Source: Chara braunii
Lineage: Eukaryota > Streptophyta > Charophyceae > Charales > Characeae
Direction: 5' to 3'
Assembly: GCA_003427395.1 (NCBI GenBank)
Contig: BFEA01000543.1
Location: forward strand, 163,149-227,148
Length of the DNA: 64,000 nucleotides
Both the position numbers and the translations under genes were made by a program. Shown here piece after piece: positions 35,549 to 48,132 of this stretch (position 1 is its first letter; each line of letters opens with the position of its first letter). A model generated the notes under the pieces. That model saw only the letters and a program-made list of their open reading frames with translations, had not been told where the DNA came from and ran no database searches.

Positions 35549-38500
35549 AGTGTGTATGTGCGTGCCTGCCTGCCTGCACATGCCTGTCACTTCAATGACA
35601 AAGGCATCTGTTTAGCATGGAGATTAGAGAAATGGCTAGCAGCAGGCAATTTTCTCCCACGATTCTCTTTTCACATTGAAGCCAGGAAATTGCAACACTG
35701 CCACCACCTCCCCCACACATACAAGATGTTTCTACGTTCCATCTAAATCAACTATTTCATTTCCACTTTTTCCCACGTTTTCTAAGGTTCAGCAGCTGCT
35801 ACGCAATGTCAAAGGTCATGGTCACTCGTAAAACCACCCACTACCTCCAAGCCTGTTTATACCGACCCTGATTTTCACTGCGCACTGAGTTTTGCCGAGC
35901 CTGGGTTCCGTTTTGTTCCTTTTCTGGTACTCTCCTGAAAAAAAAAAAAAAAAAGCACCGCCAGACTTTCTAAAACGACCCACTTGCAGCCAAAAAAAAC
36001 TTATAAAAAACAAACAAACACCCCTTTGGACGTGATAACTGGTAGATACCTAGCCCAAAGTCGTTGCGTGCGTGTGCCCTCAGTGAGGCCGTTACGGCAA
36101 AGGGTGTCAGGTCCACGAAAGAAGGAAGAGGGAAAAAATATAAAATTGCAGCTGAACTTAGGGCGGGAAAGCGGGTTCATACATTCTGCAAAGTAATAGT
36201 GTGGGCATGCCCTCCTCCACAAAGTGTCAGCATCCCGTGGACTGCGCCGTGCCTCCACGGCAGGGCACCAAGACAAAAAAAAACGAAAACAAAAAACACA
36301 AACAACGAAAACCTGAAACTGGCCACTATAGCGGTTAGATACGAGCGCGTGAGTTTTGGTGCTAGTACAACTTGGTGCACAGCCTTCCCCAACATAATCT
36401 TTTGTTTTTCTTTCTGTTTTTCCAAGGGCCCCTCGAGGCCCAACTGCCGAGCCTCGTCCAGCCCCTGAAAAGTTTGGGAAAAGTGGGAAAACAGCCAGTT
36501 TTGAATTTTCCCATTTTTCCCAAGAGTGACAGAGGTAGTGGTGTGGTGGTTTAAGGCTCACCAGCATGAGGAAAGGGCAAAGTGTAAATGTAACATTGCA
36601 CAGCGCAGATCCTACAGAAGAAGCACCAGGGTCAGGCGTTCAGTGAGCACAACACCCGCTTCCAACTACCTTCAAAATCTAAATTGAAAATATAATGTAC
36701 ACCACATTCTTCGGACGTCGGGCGCCACCAGGCCAAAATGGCTGGCTGCTCCAGCCAAAACAAAAGAAAGGGGGCCGCACCGACACTTCTGCTTGCCAAG
36801 CTTTTGCCGTTCTGCCTCAGCAGAAAGAGAATCGGAGGTAGTGGTGATGTAAGCCAGCATCTCACGACTCGTAAGGTGAGGCCCTCCCCCATTTCATACA
36901 TGGAATTCAACCCCCAAAATCCAACAGCTGAATATTTGGTGATCGGATGCGCGAGTCTCCACACCTCAGCAGGTGACGCTCTTCCCAAGGCTTTCTGAAT
37001 GGAGTTCGATGCCTAACCAAACAGCTGGTAATAATTTGCTGCAAAGAACCTCACATCGTGCTGAGGTGATATTAAAGGCCAAACCACAGGAGAGAAATGG
37101 AAGGCCGGTGCACTCGTTTCTGCAGCACCGACCACCTCAGCACATTCCAGCTAAGAAAGCTCCAGTCGAGCACAGCCGCCCATGGAGAAGTCGTGCGCGC
37201 ACAGACGTATTGTTGATTCACATCGACTTTGGCCTAAAGGCCAAAACGTTTGACACATGTTAACGGCAAAGGTCGTAAGCAGGAGGACTGGCAATCCTGG
37301 ACACCATCATGGGGGGTTCGCCAGATCGGCAGTGGCAATTCATCCCAGGGTAGTCCAGCAGCAAAGGCACAAACATCACGCCCTCTGCTAGTTGGTCGTG
37401 GTTGTCTCTTTGCCATGTGAGACGATAAACTACACAGCCGCTCACACTATCGACCACTGAGGGCACAACCCTGACATCCGGTTCACATTGAACGACCGAC
37501 TGACTTTCAGAGATTACAAGACCACACACATGACAAACAAGCTATCTCCTGTCAATTCACCCCGTGAGGCCCAATCAGACCGAGAGAGGCCTCCACATTC
37601 GCTAGACTCAGGTCTGACGTTAACCCACCAGTACACGGCCCCAACCCTGCAGTAAAATGAACTTGTCGTCACAAGGAAATCTCGAGCCTCAGGGGAGGCC
37701 CGGTAGTGGGACGGAAAAAACAGCTCGTGGGCCCGCTGAAAAAAGGAAGATGGACTACGAGTCTTCCTGCTGGTTCATCTGCACATGTGGAAACACATGC
37801 GGGGACAAAAGAAAAAACAAAGATAGAATGCCTCGTTCTGGAGGCAGACAGGTCTCCAAAAACGAGGCAGGCGACTGTTTCCACGGGCACGAGCTGTTTC
37901 GACATGGGGCACGAGCTGTTTCAACATGAGCCACGAGTTTACTACTTTCTTTTGTTTGTTTCCTGAATCTGCGCCTGTTTTGTGGATAGGTACGGGGCAG
38001 TTTTAGAAGGGCAAGCCCTGCCTCGTTGGCAGCGCTCACAACAGCAGAAGCAAAAAAAAAAAACAAAAAAAAAAACATACTTACCTTTCCTGACGGGTGC
38101 TGGCCGTGGTGTTGAAGCGTCTGCGTCTGGTACTGAAATAGCGGCAGATACAAATGCCAGCAGGTAAGGGGGTCTAGGATGCCATAGTTTTTTTTTCCTC
38201 TTTGTGAAAAAGAGCTGCACCAACTAAAAACATACACTAGCACAATTCCTTTTTGTGAAAAAGAGCTGCACCAACTAAGAACATACAATAGCACAATTTT
38301 AAATGTATCTTGCTGTAGTTGCGGGCCTTACTTGGATGTATCTTGATGCTGATTCCGTTCAGAAGTAGGTGGAGTTCTAGTGTGAGAACTAGAACCTAAG
38401 CCAGGCACGTAGACACAACCATCATTAAAAAAAAACTACTGCTAGATATGAGGGCATACTCACAGGGGCGCTTTCCTAAAGATATCCAAGGGGGAATCAC

Positions 38501-40774
38501 GTGGATGGGGAGGGGGAAGAGTCCCAGAGCAAGTACTGTTCTTCTTCTCCCTCTTCGATGTCTTGTAACTTTTCAGTATCTGACGAGTAGGGCAGCGAGA
38601 CTAATAGCTTTCTTAATCCGCCTGTATCTGGCAGCGCCCATACTCAGCCAGATACAGGGGCTGCCTTTGTGGAGAGTTTGCTGGGGTGGCAAAACGACCC
38701 CCTGCTTTCAGGTCCAGCTGTTGCCAGCAGCTACCACCCTCATATCTCCTAATAGTGGTACCGGTCACTTTCAGGTTCGGTAAAATTCAAAGTTAGGCTC
38801 GTACATTTAGCCTCGGGTTTACTGGTGGTTTACAGAGCCAGTACATGGTGCACCTGCGCCTCAGGCCTGACACCTCGAATTCTGGAGGCAGGAATCGCGA
38901 CCGCCGATCGAATTTATCAATGGCGGGCTCAGAGTTTGGTGTTTCGGCCTCGTCTCGTTTTCTTGTGGCGACAAGTTTCCGACCGCAAGGCTGGGGCCAT
39001 GTACTTGTGGTTTAAACCACCGGTACTTGCTGAAGTTGTGCCCGTTGACGGGCCACAATTTTATGAAACGTACGGGCCACTACTGGAGTGGCCAAATTCA
39101 TCAGACTAAAACGTTTCTACTCTATTTTTTACCATGGCCGATAGCTGGGTCAAGAACTGATGGTTTAAAAGACCAGCCATTCATCCATTCACGTTCCGAT
39201 GAAACACACACAACGTCACAGATACAAGCAAGGGATCGGAGAAGAACGGACGGCAAACCCGCATTTCGATACCATTCTCCAGCCCATTATCTTCATTACC
39301 CTTCTCCCATTCTTGAAACTCACAGAAGAGGGCTCCAACGCATAAAGTTGACTCCTTTGCTCTCCATGCAAGGGTAAAGTTTTCTTATGGCTTTCAGAAA
39401 AAAATTCCAGTCATCGACGATGCACATAATTGTGCAACAAACGTGCAACAAGGCTTCAACGTATTCTCTGCTGGTATTCATCTGGTACGTCCTGATCTAT
39501 CATTTTCTGCACAGCCAAGTCTGCTGCACCTGGTCAATTGCCGGATGGGGAGTGGACAGGAGGACCAAGGCTATCATTCCTGAGACACATACGGCATTGA
39601 TTGGCACTGCTGCCGCCGTGAGAGGGCAAATTCTGCCACACAAAATTGATATCCAGACAAGAAAGGGCAGAAGTAGACCAGATCATCATTGGTCGGTCCG
39701 GACACGCACTCTGGTCACAGCTAGTAAGAGTATAGCCAACCCCTCCATACATAAACTTCCACAAATCCTGAAGTTCTTGTAGACTGCCTCGGAAAGCAAA
39801 TAGGGGAGAGACTTTGATGCCACAGTCTCTTCCAAATCTTCGACTCACGCAATGCTCTTAGGAGCTCTCCACCCCAAAAATGCATCATCCAGTTCGCCGG
39901 CGTAAGCTAAACAAAACCAAAGTTCTTTCACGAAGCACGACGCAGATCAGCCCGTGCAATATTATGGATACAACCCTGCAAAACGTGCCACCACGTGGAC
40001 AATTCCCACAAATGCTAATCGTGCAGCCTCGATTCCAAAGACGCAAAATGTGCAACATGTCCAATCTGGCATATATACTGGTCAAGATGGGGGCGGACGG
40101 ACGGTCAGATCGTGCGAGGAATTCCGTTCCCCACTAGTTCCCTCCCAAAAACCTCGCAGACAACACCATTTCTTCTCCCTTTACTCCCCTCTCTCTTCTC
40201 GCACAGGAAGCAACATCACTTCTCCCTCTAGCTCCCTGTTCCAAACCTTAAGGAAACAATCAGACGACGAAACTACTTTGGTGTGAGAGCACCTGCGTGT
40301 GTTGCCATGTTCACTATACGCACCTCCACAACAAAGCACGACTGTGCCAGACTGTTTCGTCGGACTTTCACCGACTCATCAGGAGGTTTTAACCTCGACA
40401 GTCTGCCCAGAATGCATTTGACTGATGACAAGGGATGCGCCCCGAAGCTAAGAGATAGACATACCCCCGAGAAGGGTGGTCAACTTCATTCACAACAGCC
40501 CTACAATCCTAGCAGACTGCCAATCCAAACCCCTCACACCCGTGTTGTCGGCGTGGAGGCTAATAGCAGAACGACGGGAAGGACTTGAGAAACGCAGGGG
40601 GAGGGGGAAGAGGAGAGCCGGCCAACATGGAGACGAGAAGCAGAAGGATGGGGAGGAATCGCTGGGATGAGCTGGACAAAAGAAAACCCAGTGAAGCAAT
40701 AGACACGACTGAGAAAGAAACAGACAAATAATCAGGATGAATTGGTGGGAGGAGCTCGATTGAGGAGGGGGGGA

Positions 40775-40823
<49 letters not shown>

Positions 40824-42674
40824 GTTTGGAACAGTGAAGCAATAGACAAGAATGAGGTAGAAACGGACGGGATGAGTCAGCAGGAGGAGCAGGATCAAAA
40901 GAAAACCCAGAAAGATGCAATATAAATACGAGTGAGGTAGAAACAAACTTGATCGGGCATAAAGAACGCCAAAAAATAGGTGTAGAACAAAGGATGGAGT
41001 CGACAGGAAGGTAGCTGAGTCAGAAAACACAGACACACACACGACTAACGAGGTCGTCAACAAGAATAGCACCGGCCAAAAGTCTGCTAGCTAGGGTTTA
41101 ACGATAAATACTCTCACTCCATCTCTCTCCCTTAGTCCCTTACGTAACGCCGCGCCGTTACGTTAGAACCTATCAAACGAAAACCTCTGCTAACGTTGAA
41201 CCCTCCTCCTCTCGACTCATTTGCCCCGTCCCTTCCTTGGCATTCACACTCCTGCGTAGACACATACATAAGGGTGTGAGTGGCCATATTCCCCGCATAA
41301 GAATACATAACGATTCCAAGAGCCCCAAAATGGGAGTTTCGAATCATGTGCGTCAGCAACCCCCGTGCAAACTAATGAGGCCAGATGCATCGGCAAATCC
41401 AATCCTTTCTCTGTATGGCGATCTTCCAAATGACCGAAGCAAAATTGCTGGAAGATGCAAATCCGGATCATCATCACCGACAGTCGGTTCCTAATCTCTG
41501 CACCGATGAAGACGCTAGCCATTCCATTAGTGAGGAGCAACAGACAGAACCAAGGTCGGTGTGGACATCACCGTCCTCAGCTGCTGATTTCGGCAATGAG
41601 AAAGTGCACACGATCCCTCTCAAGTAGTCTTGAGAATTTTAAGAGGACCAGCTGAGGGCTGGCTCTAAAACCCTGACGATCAAACTCGTTCTCCCTTGCC
41701 TACTGTTGCCTTTTGCCCTGAGATAGGACAAATACGGTCTATAACGTTTCGTTCCACATACATCGGGTCCGCCTTTACGTTCTGGGCCCAGATATATTCT
41801 TCCCCATAGCCAGAGCATTCAATTCCCCATAGCCAGAGCATTCAATTCACATCCACTTAGGGATGACATCAGCAGATCTGCATACCGACATCATCGTCCC
41901 CGGTTCCTCACCGTCTTGCCTATGCGCGTCTTGCTACTCCCAATTTTGCCTTAAAGACTCCCAGAGCGCCAATTGCGGCTTAGTTCTAAAACCCTTGCAT
42001 AAATATCATCTACAGTGGCGAAAACAACCCATCCGAGAGATCTTTTCGCGATCTTTGCAGGGAGGTCATCAACGCTGAGATGCTTCTGCATATCTAGCTA
42101 GCTCGACAGGGGGTGCAGATGGTCTAAACCAGAACAATCAGGAAAACGAAACTAGAAAAGCCCTTCGCTTGAAACTCAAGCCGCATCACAAAGGTGCAGC
42201 GGGCGATAATCATCGCTAAGGGTTTTACTGGCAGCTACACAGGCAGCGCAACCAAACTGCGGCAGCAATCACAAAGGTGGCGATGACATTAATAATCGCT
42301 GGTAAGGGTTCTTACTAGCAGGTGCACAGACACCGCAGACCCCGTCCACTGAGGAACAAGAGCAAACTCGCCACCAAAAAAAAGCGAGGGTCGCCTGGTA
42401 CACATTATTGCACCAAAAGAGTACAATTCTCTCGGGCTCTCCTCTCTTCTTGCTTAGTTTCGCCATCGCTCTGTCATCCCAAGGCAGGAGTCCATCACGA
42501 GGAAGCACGAAACTTCCCTCCATCGCGATCCCATCAATTCAAAACTAAGAGATAAGCTGTGATTCCCGATCCTGGACGCCAACTAGTGGAAAAAGGACAT
42601 CTCTACAAAAACCCTGACGCCGTATCTATCACCCGCGACTAAAACCTCTGCCTTCTCGTGCACAGATTTGATTC

Positions 42675-42712
<38 letters not shown>

Positions 42713-45700
42713 CGATTGACTGATTCCTGCATCACAACCTGTCACCTTCTACTCGTTTTGCTTTTCACCATCATCAACATTCTATCGCCTTCGTTGCCCC
42801 TTTCTCTCTGCCCCCAGAACGAAAACCATCCTTTCTGCCTGGTTTCCCATCACGTCTGACCTGCCTAACAAACAACTACCGTCATTTCAGCATACCCTCT
42901 TCCCATTCCCGCATTTCAGAAACAGGTCAATTAATCGACCACTGATCAAAACCAAAGCAATCGAGACTCGTGAATCTATCAAGTTATAATCAAAATATGC
43001 GGCCACCTCGTCACTCCACTGACCCTGTTCTCCAACGGCGTGGCAATCGACAAGGTGCTGACCCAATCCAGCTATAAGCACAGGCAATGTTTAGATCGAC
43101 CAAGCCCCGTTCATGAGGCAACAACAATCGCGCGTTGATTTAGTGAACAAATACGATAATCAGTTCCCTAAACAAGCAAGAGCGTCGGCAAACAACACGT
43201 ACTTAACCAAAACGCCACTAGCACAAAGAAACCAAACTCATCGCAGACAAGCAAGCAATCAAGTTACAAACCCTTCACGCACAAAAGACTTCACAAACGC
43301 AAGCCATTCGGCAGAGTGGTGACCAACAAGCACTTGGTGCATACAGCATTCCAAACTAATCAAACGACGAAACAAACAAAAAATCACGCACGCACAAGGG
43401 GCAAAGCATCAACCAAGCACAACCAAGAGCCTCCGTGATAGCTATGTACTTCACTACCCATCGGCCCTCTCTCATACGCACACAAGCCAGCAGCCATCAA
43501 CGTGTACTTTCACTTTCCCGCCCACCTGCAGTTGGTTAACGGCTGTCACTCTTTTGTCCATCTTCTCCCACCTCATGAGAACAAGTGCATGAGAATTACT
43601 GCTGGGGAGAGAGTGATGAAAAAGCTCACCTCTCATTCTTGTCGAATCGGGCGCCGTAATAAAAAGACACAGCGAGCAGCCACGCGTCGCTGTGAACAGC
43701 GACTAGCGATAGCCAGTCCTTTCTCTCCATTCCATCTCGAGCGAAATTGATGCCAAGTGCGGGCTCTGGCAGCTCCGGTGGAACTTCTTCTGCCGGGAGA
43801 TCGACCTCCCACGTGGCATCGGGATATCCATACAGACAAAGATTCTCCTTCTCTGCTCAATTAAAGCATCACAACAGAGACACAATCCAAATCACAAATC
43901 ATTATATAATAATAACGACCTCTCCTTGTTTCGCACGATATCCTTAATCAAAAAACCTTCTCGTTCATTGACTGTCGTTTATGCTTTTTTGTGTAAATAG
44001 ATGAGAGACCAAGCTCTTCCCTACAATCTTGCCTTCCAAGCTCCCGCACTTTCTTGCCTGCATTGATAGCTGTCCACGGCATTGATCCGCGCACCACATC
44101 CATTTCAATTCCACTTTCTTTCGTGTTTTTTTTTTTTTTTTTTGGGGGGGGGGGGGAAGCATTCCTCATGTTTGCATTTCAAAAATTCTGAAGCACGACG
44201 TCCCATTATCGACCAAAATACGCCGATCGGCAGAGGACTCACAACCTCAACCAGAAAAAGCAGTGTGTGTTTCGACCTCCCTCTGGGTCTTCCATAAAAT
44301 TTTCCTCCAGTTCATCGGTGAGGAATCATCTCCCAATGAGAGAATCGAGTCGGCTGTAGTGTGCCCAGGTTTATGTTAGGAGTTAAAAAATTGCCTGCTT
44401 GTGCCAGATAAGCACGTCACGTGTTCGAAAAAAGGGACTCCAAATATCACTTAGGGCAATACTCACACTACAGCTTTCCTGAGTGTATCCGGACCTGGAT
44501 GAATCTGACCGTGATCACGTCCAGATCTTAGCAGAATAGTCCTCAGGTGAGTGCGCCCTTACTCTCTCACCTGCGGCGACATCCCGTGAAAGTATAGCGA
44601 GGCCATTTCTACTATCTCCAAGGAACCGTGCGCTGTAGCTAATGGCTGCAGAGCTCCACAAATGTCCCCTCCTCCTCTCTTTCCTCTTCTCCCACCCTTT
44701 CTACCACCGCTACAGCAGCACTCTCTTGGCCGGCTGGTGACGTGCGCACACGGAGCATCGCTCGATAGATTGAATCCCAACAGAACAAAATCTATCGGAC
44801 CGAACACACGGCGCAAAAGGCAGGCAGCACACACCACTAGCTCGTCGTGATCATGCAAACATTAACTTATTTATTATGATTAATATTCTGATTAAAAACC
44901 CATGCTGAGCACTCCAGTGGCACCCGAACTAAGGAAGGAAACCAATGGCTGCAACTTCAAATAACGTGCCAACGTGAGGAGCCGTCACTGCCTACAGTTT
45001 TCAGTAGCCTATCCTCAAGGCCTCAGCCATAGCGGCGGCGGAAATGATCTACATTGAGAGAAACCCCCTCGCCCTAAATTCAAACACAAGACACCGTCAC
45101 ATAGCTATCTAACAAAACACCAACAGTGCACGCAAACGGGGGGGAAGGGCGGGGGTAGGGGGGGGGGAATGCCTCGGGAACATGCAAGAGAGGCCCCCCA
45201 TGGAACGCGAGACATCCGAAACGATCTTTCAAATATTAATAGTGCGATAGTGCAGTCACATTACCAAATGTCCATAACGAACACCAGAAACATGAACCAG
45301 AAGCAACAATGAAAGAGGAGAACAAAAGACGGGGGGAAATCGACGTTTTTTTCCTCGATAATGATGCCCGAAGCTCTGAGTACAAGAACTTAATATCCGT
45401 GCCTGCATTCGAAGGTACTACTTCATTAAAATCTTAACTGGCCTCTCAAAACGTGTTGTCGATTACGCTGCAAACCACACTGTCACAATTTCGTCAATTT
45501 ATCCATTTTTCAGATGTGTCAAAGACTTAAGCACAGTTTCAAACAAAAAAAAAAAAGAAGACACTTGAGAATAGACGTGAGAGTCACTGTCTCAACTTCC
45601 GATAGGTGCAAACGAACGGGACGTGAAAGGGACACAACCACACCACATCAATGCGCTGCCTTTCGATAAAAACAGCACTATGTGCTCGGCGTCATTTTGT

Positions 45701-46563
45701 CCTATATAGCCAATAAACATTCTATAGCACGTGACTTCGAATTCAATAGAAACAAGTTCGCTATTCTGTTCAATAGCCAAAAGGCTTTATCGCGTTAGTC
45801 GATATCACTCGGTGCACCCACTTCACGTGTAACAAGTCTTTCCTATTCTTACTACGGCAGCCCTGCCTGACCTTCTTCTTCCACCTAAACCTGTCTCACT
45901 TTAGACGAGAATCATGGTGACTTGCTCATGCACCGAACTAGATTCTGTCCACATGTTCATCTGCTGTATCATTCGCTGCTCCACTGCAATCATGCGCAAC
46001 GCGAAAGACAAGAAAAAGGAGGTGCTTTGGAAGAGATCAGCCAGAGGCAAGACAAACCTCCCTCCGCACCCTCAAGTCCGGTAAATAGCAAAGAAGAAAA
46101 AAAAATGACGAACAAGAAGAGCACGCCGGACGGAACATTGCTTAAATTTGCTAAAAATGGCCGAAAAGGTGAGACAAAAGTTCACACGAACACCCGCAGA
46201 CCTGCAGTTCCGGGGTGTGTACATTACCCAAATAACTACGCATCATAAATAGATATTTTCTATCACTGCCTACGGTTTACCGGGCAGCTCTTGCCCCATA
46301 AATACATGTTTGACGATATATATGACGTCAAACAAGCTGCCCGGTAAACTGTATGCAGAGAGGGCAAAGAGGAGACAATATACATATATACATATAAATA
46401 CATATATCTACGTGTAAATACATATATATACATATAGATATAGATATATTGTGGCGAAATCCAAGCGGCCACGCCTCAAGTCTTTCAGCCGGGAGGATGC
46501 CAGGTGACATCAGAAACGATGCTTGACGAAAGATTGCCACCAGGCTAAATTTATTGATGTTCC

Positions 46564-46625
<62 letters not shown>

Positions 46626-48081
46626 TACACAGACGGAAGAACGGGAGGAAAGCACCGCAAAGGAAATTAGGAACAGCAAGTACTGTAATATGCGCACACA
46701 AGGAATATTAGACCGAAATAGTACAAATTCTTGAGACCGCATGATGCAGTGAACTAAACCAGTAATCGAAGGTACTCTGATTACGTTATCGACCAGAATC
46801 TATCTATCACATAATTAATCACGCAATCAACCACAGCAAGCAGCCAATCACTACAAAAGGAACCTGCTACTAGCTGCTTTCGATGAAGCCGAACTGTTCT
46901 ACAGCGCCGCGAACTTGCAAACGAACAGAACAAGAAAGCATTGTGAGCAGACATCTCGCAAGAACATGGACGAATAATGGCAGACTGTGTCAAGAACACA
47001 TAACGAGGAAGTCATTATATGAACAAAAGACGGGTATAAAGAGCACAACGGCAGGAAAGAGAAGAATTGTTTCTTTTCTCGGCAAGAAAGACGAACAAAC
47101 GGACGTGCTGCGCCGCAGCAGATGGAAACAGACCGAGCACAAAAAAAAAAGGAACGAGCGAAGTGACTGTCGTGCCAAGAAAAGGCAGGCGATTGACGAC
47201 GACCGCCTGCAATGGTATTCACCATCGCCATAAAATCTTAAAACAGGGAAAAAAACAACAGCAGAGCGAGTTACAAAAAACGGAAAATGCTAAAATAGTA
47301 ATCGAGTACCAAAAAAGAGGGGTCGCTAGGGGAATGTACTTGGCACGCTTTGGCATCCCGATACGGAGGTGACTTGCGTTATGATTTTCTTCCGTCCCGG
47401 TACAGTGAATGACCAGAAGAGAGCTTATCACGTACTGATCCAAGTTTCACGAGGTTCGACTGATCGAGATGAAGAGGAATGTAATAAGTAGAAATATTAA
47501 TTAATTAATTATCATAATAATAAATAAATACAAAAGAATAAAATGATAATGATTGCCGTTTTCTTTCCCCTTTCAGCCCCTCTTTCATTCTAGCACTGCA
47601 ATTGTCCAAAACCTCGGCGAGAGAGTTTACTTCCTTCGGCGAGAGAACAAAATAACCACACCAACGAGTCCCAGATGATACGACTCCCTTTGCAGTGGCG
47701 CTATTTGATTGAATGCAATACAACTCACGACCAGCATCAAGCACAACGTCGAAGGAGGTAATTAATAACGACGGGGGTAGGAACAGACAACAGACGCACG
47801 TAAAGGGGACGAGAAAGCCGAATCCAATATCAACAGCAATACAGTCAATAATACACCAAATTACACAAACGAAAGATGGAACGCCGCTTACTAATGACTA
47901 CACAAGCACGACAAAAAAACATCGTAAAAAAAATCACTAACGAAGATATTCAATCCCCGACACCTCACAGAAGGTAGACAGGCGTTGTCGTTTCTTTCCC
48001 TGTTTTACATTCACGCCTGACGTTTGCAGCCGTAGTGTGTGACTTAATAGAGAAGTACGGAACTAAAAAAGAAACAAGATG

Positions 48082-48132
<51 letters not shown>

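Noticed and set aside
39095-39110. CUGAUGA on the minus strand in the modular repeat
   Set aside because: It is followed by a good hairpin but not by GAAA, so the hammerhead core is absent.
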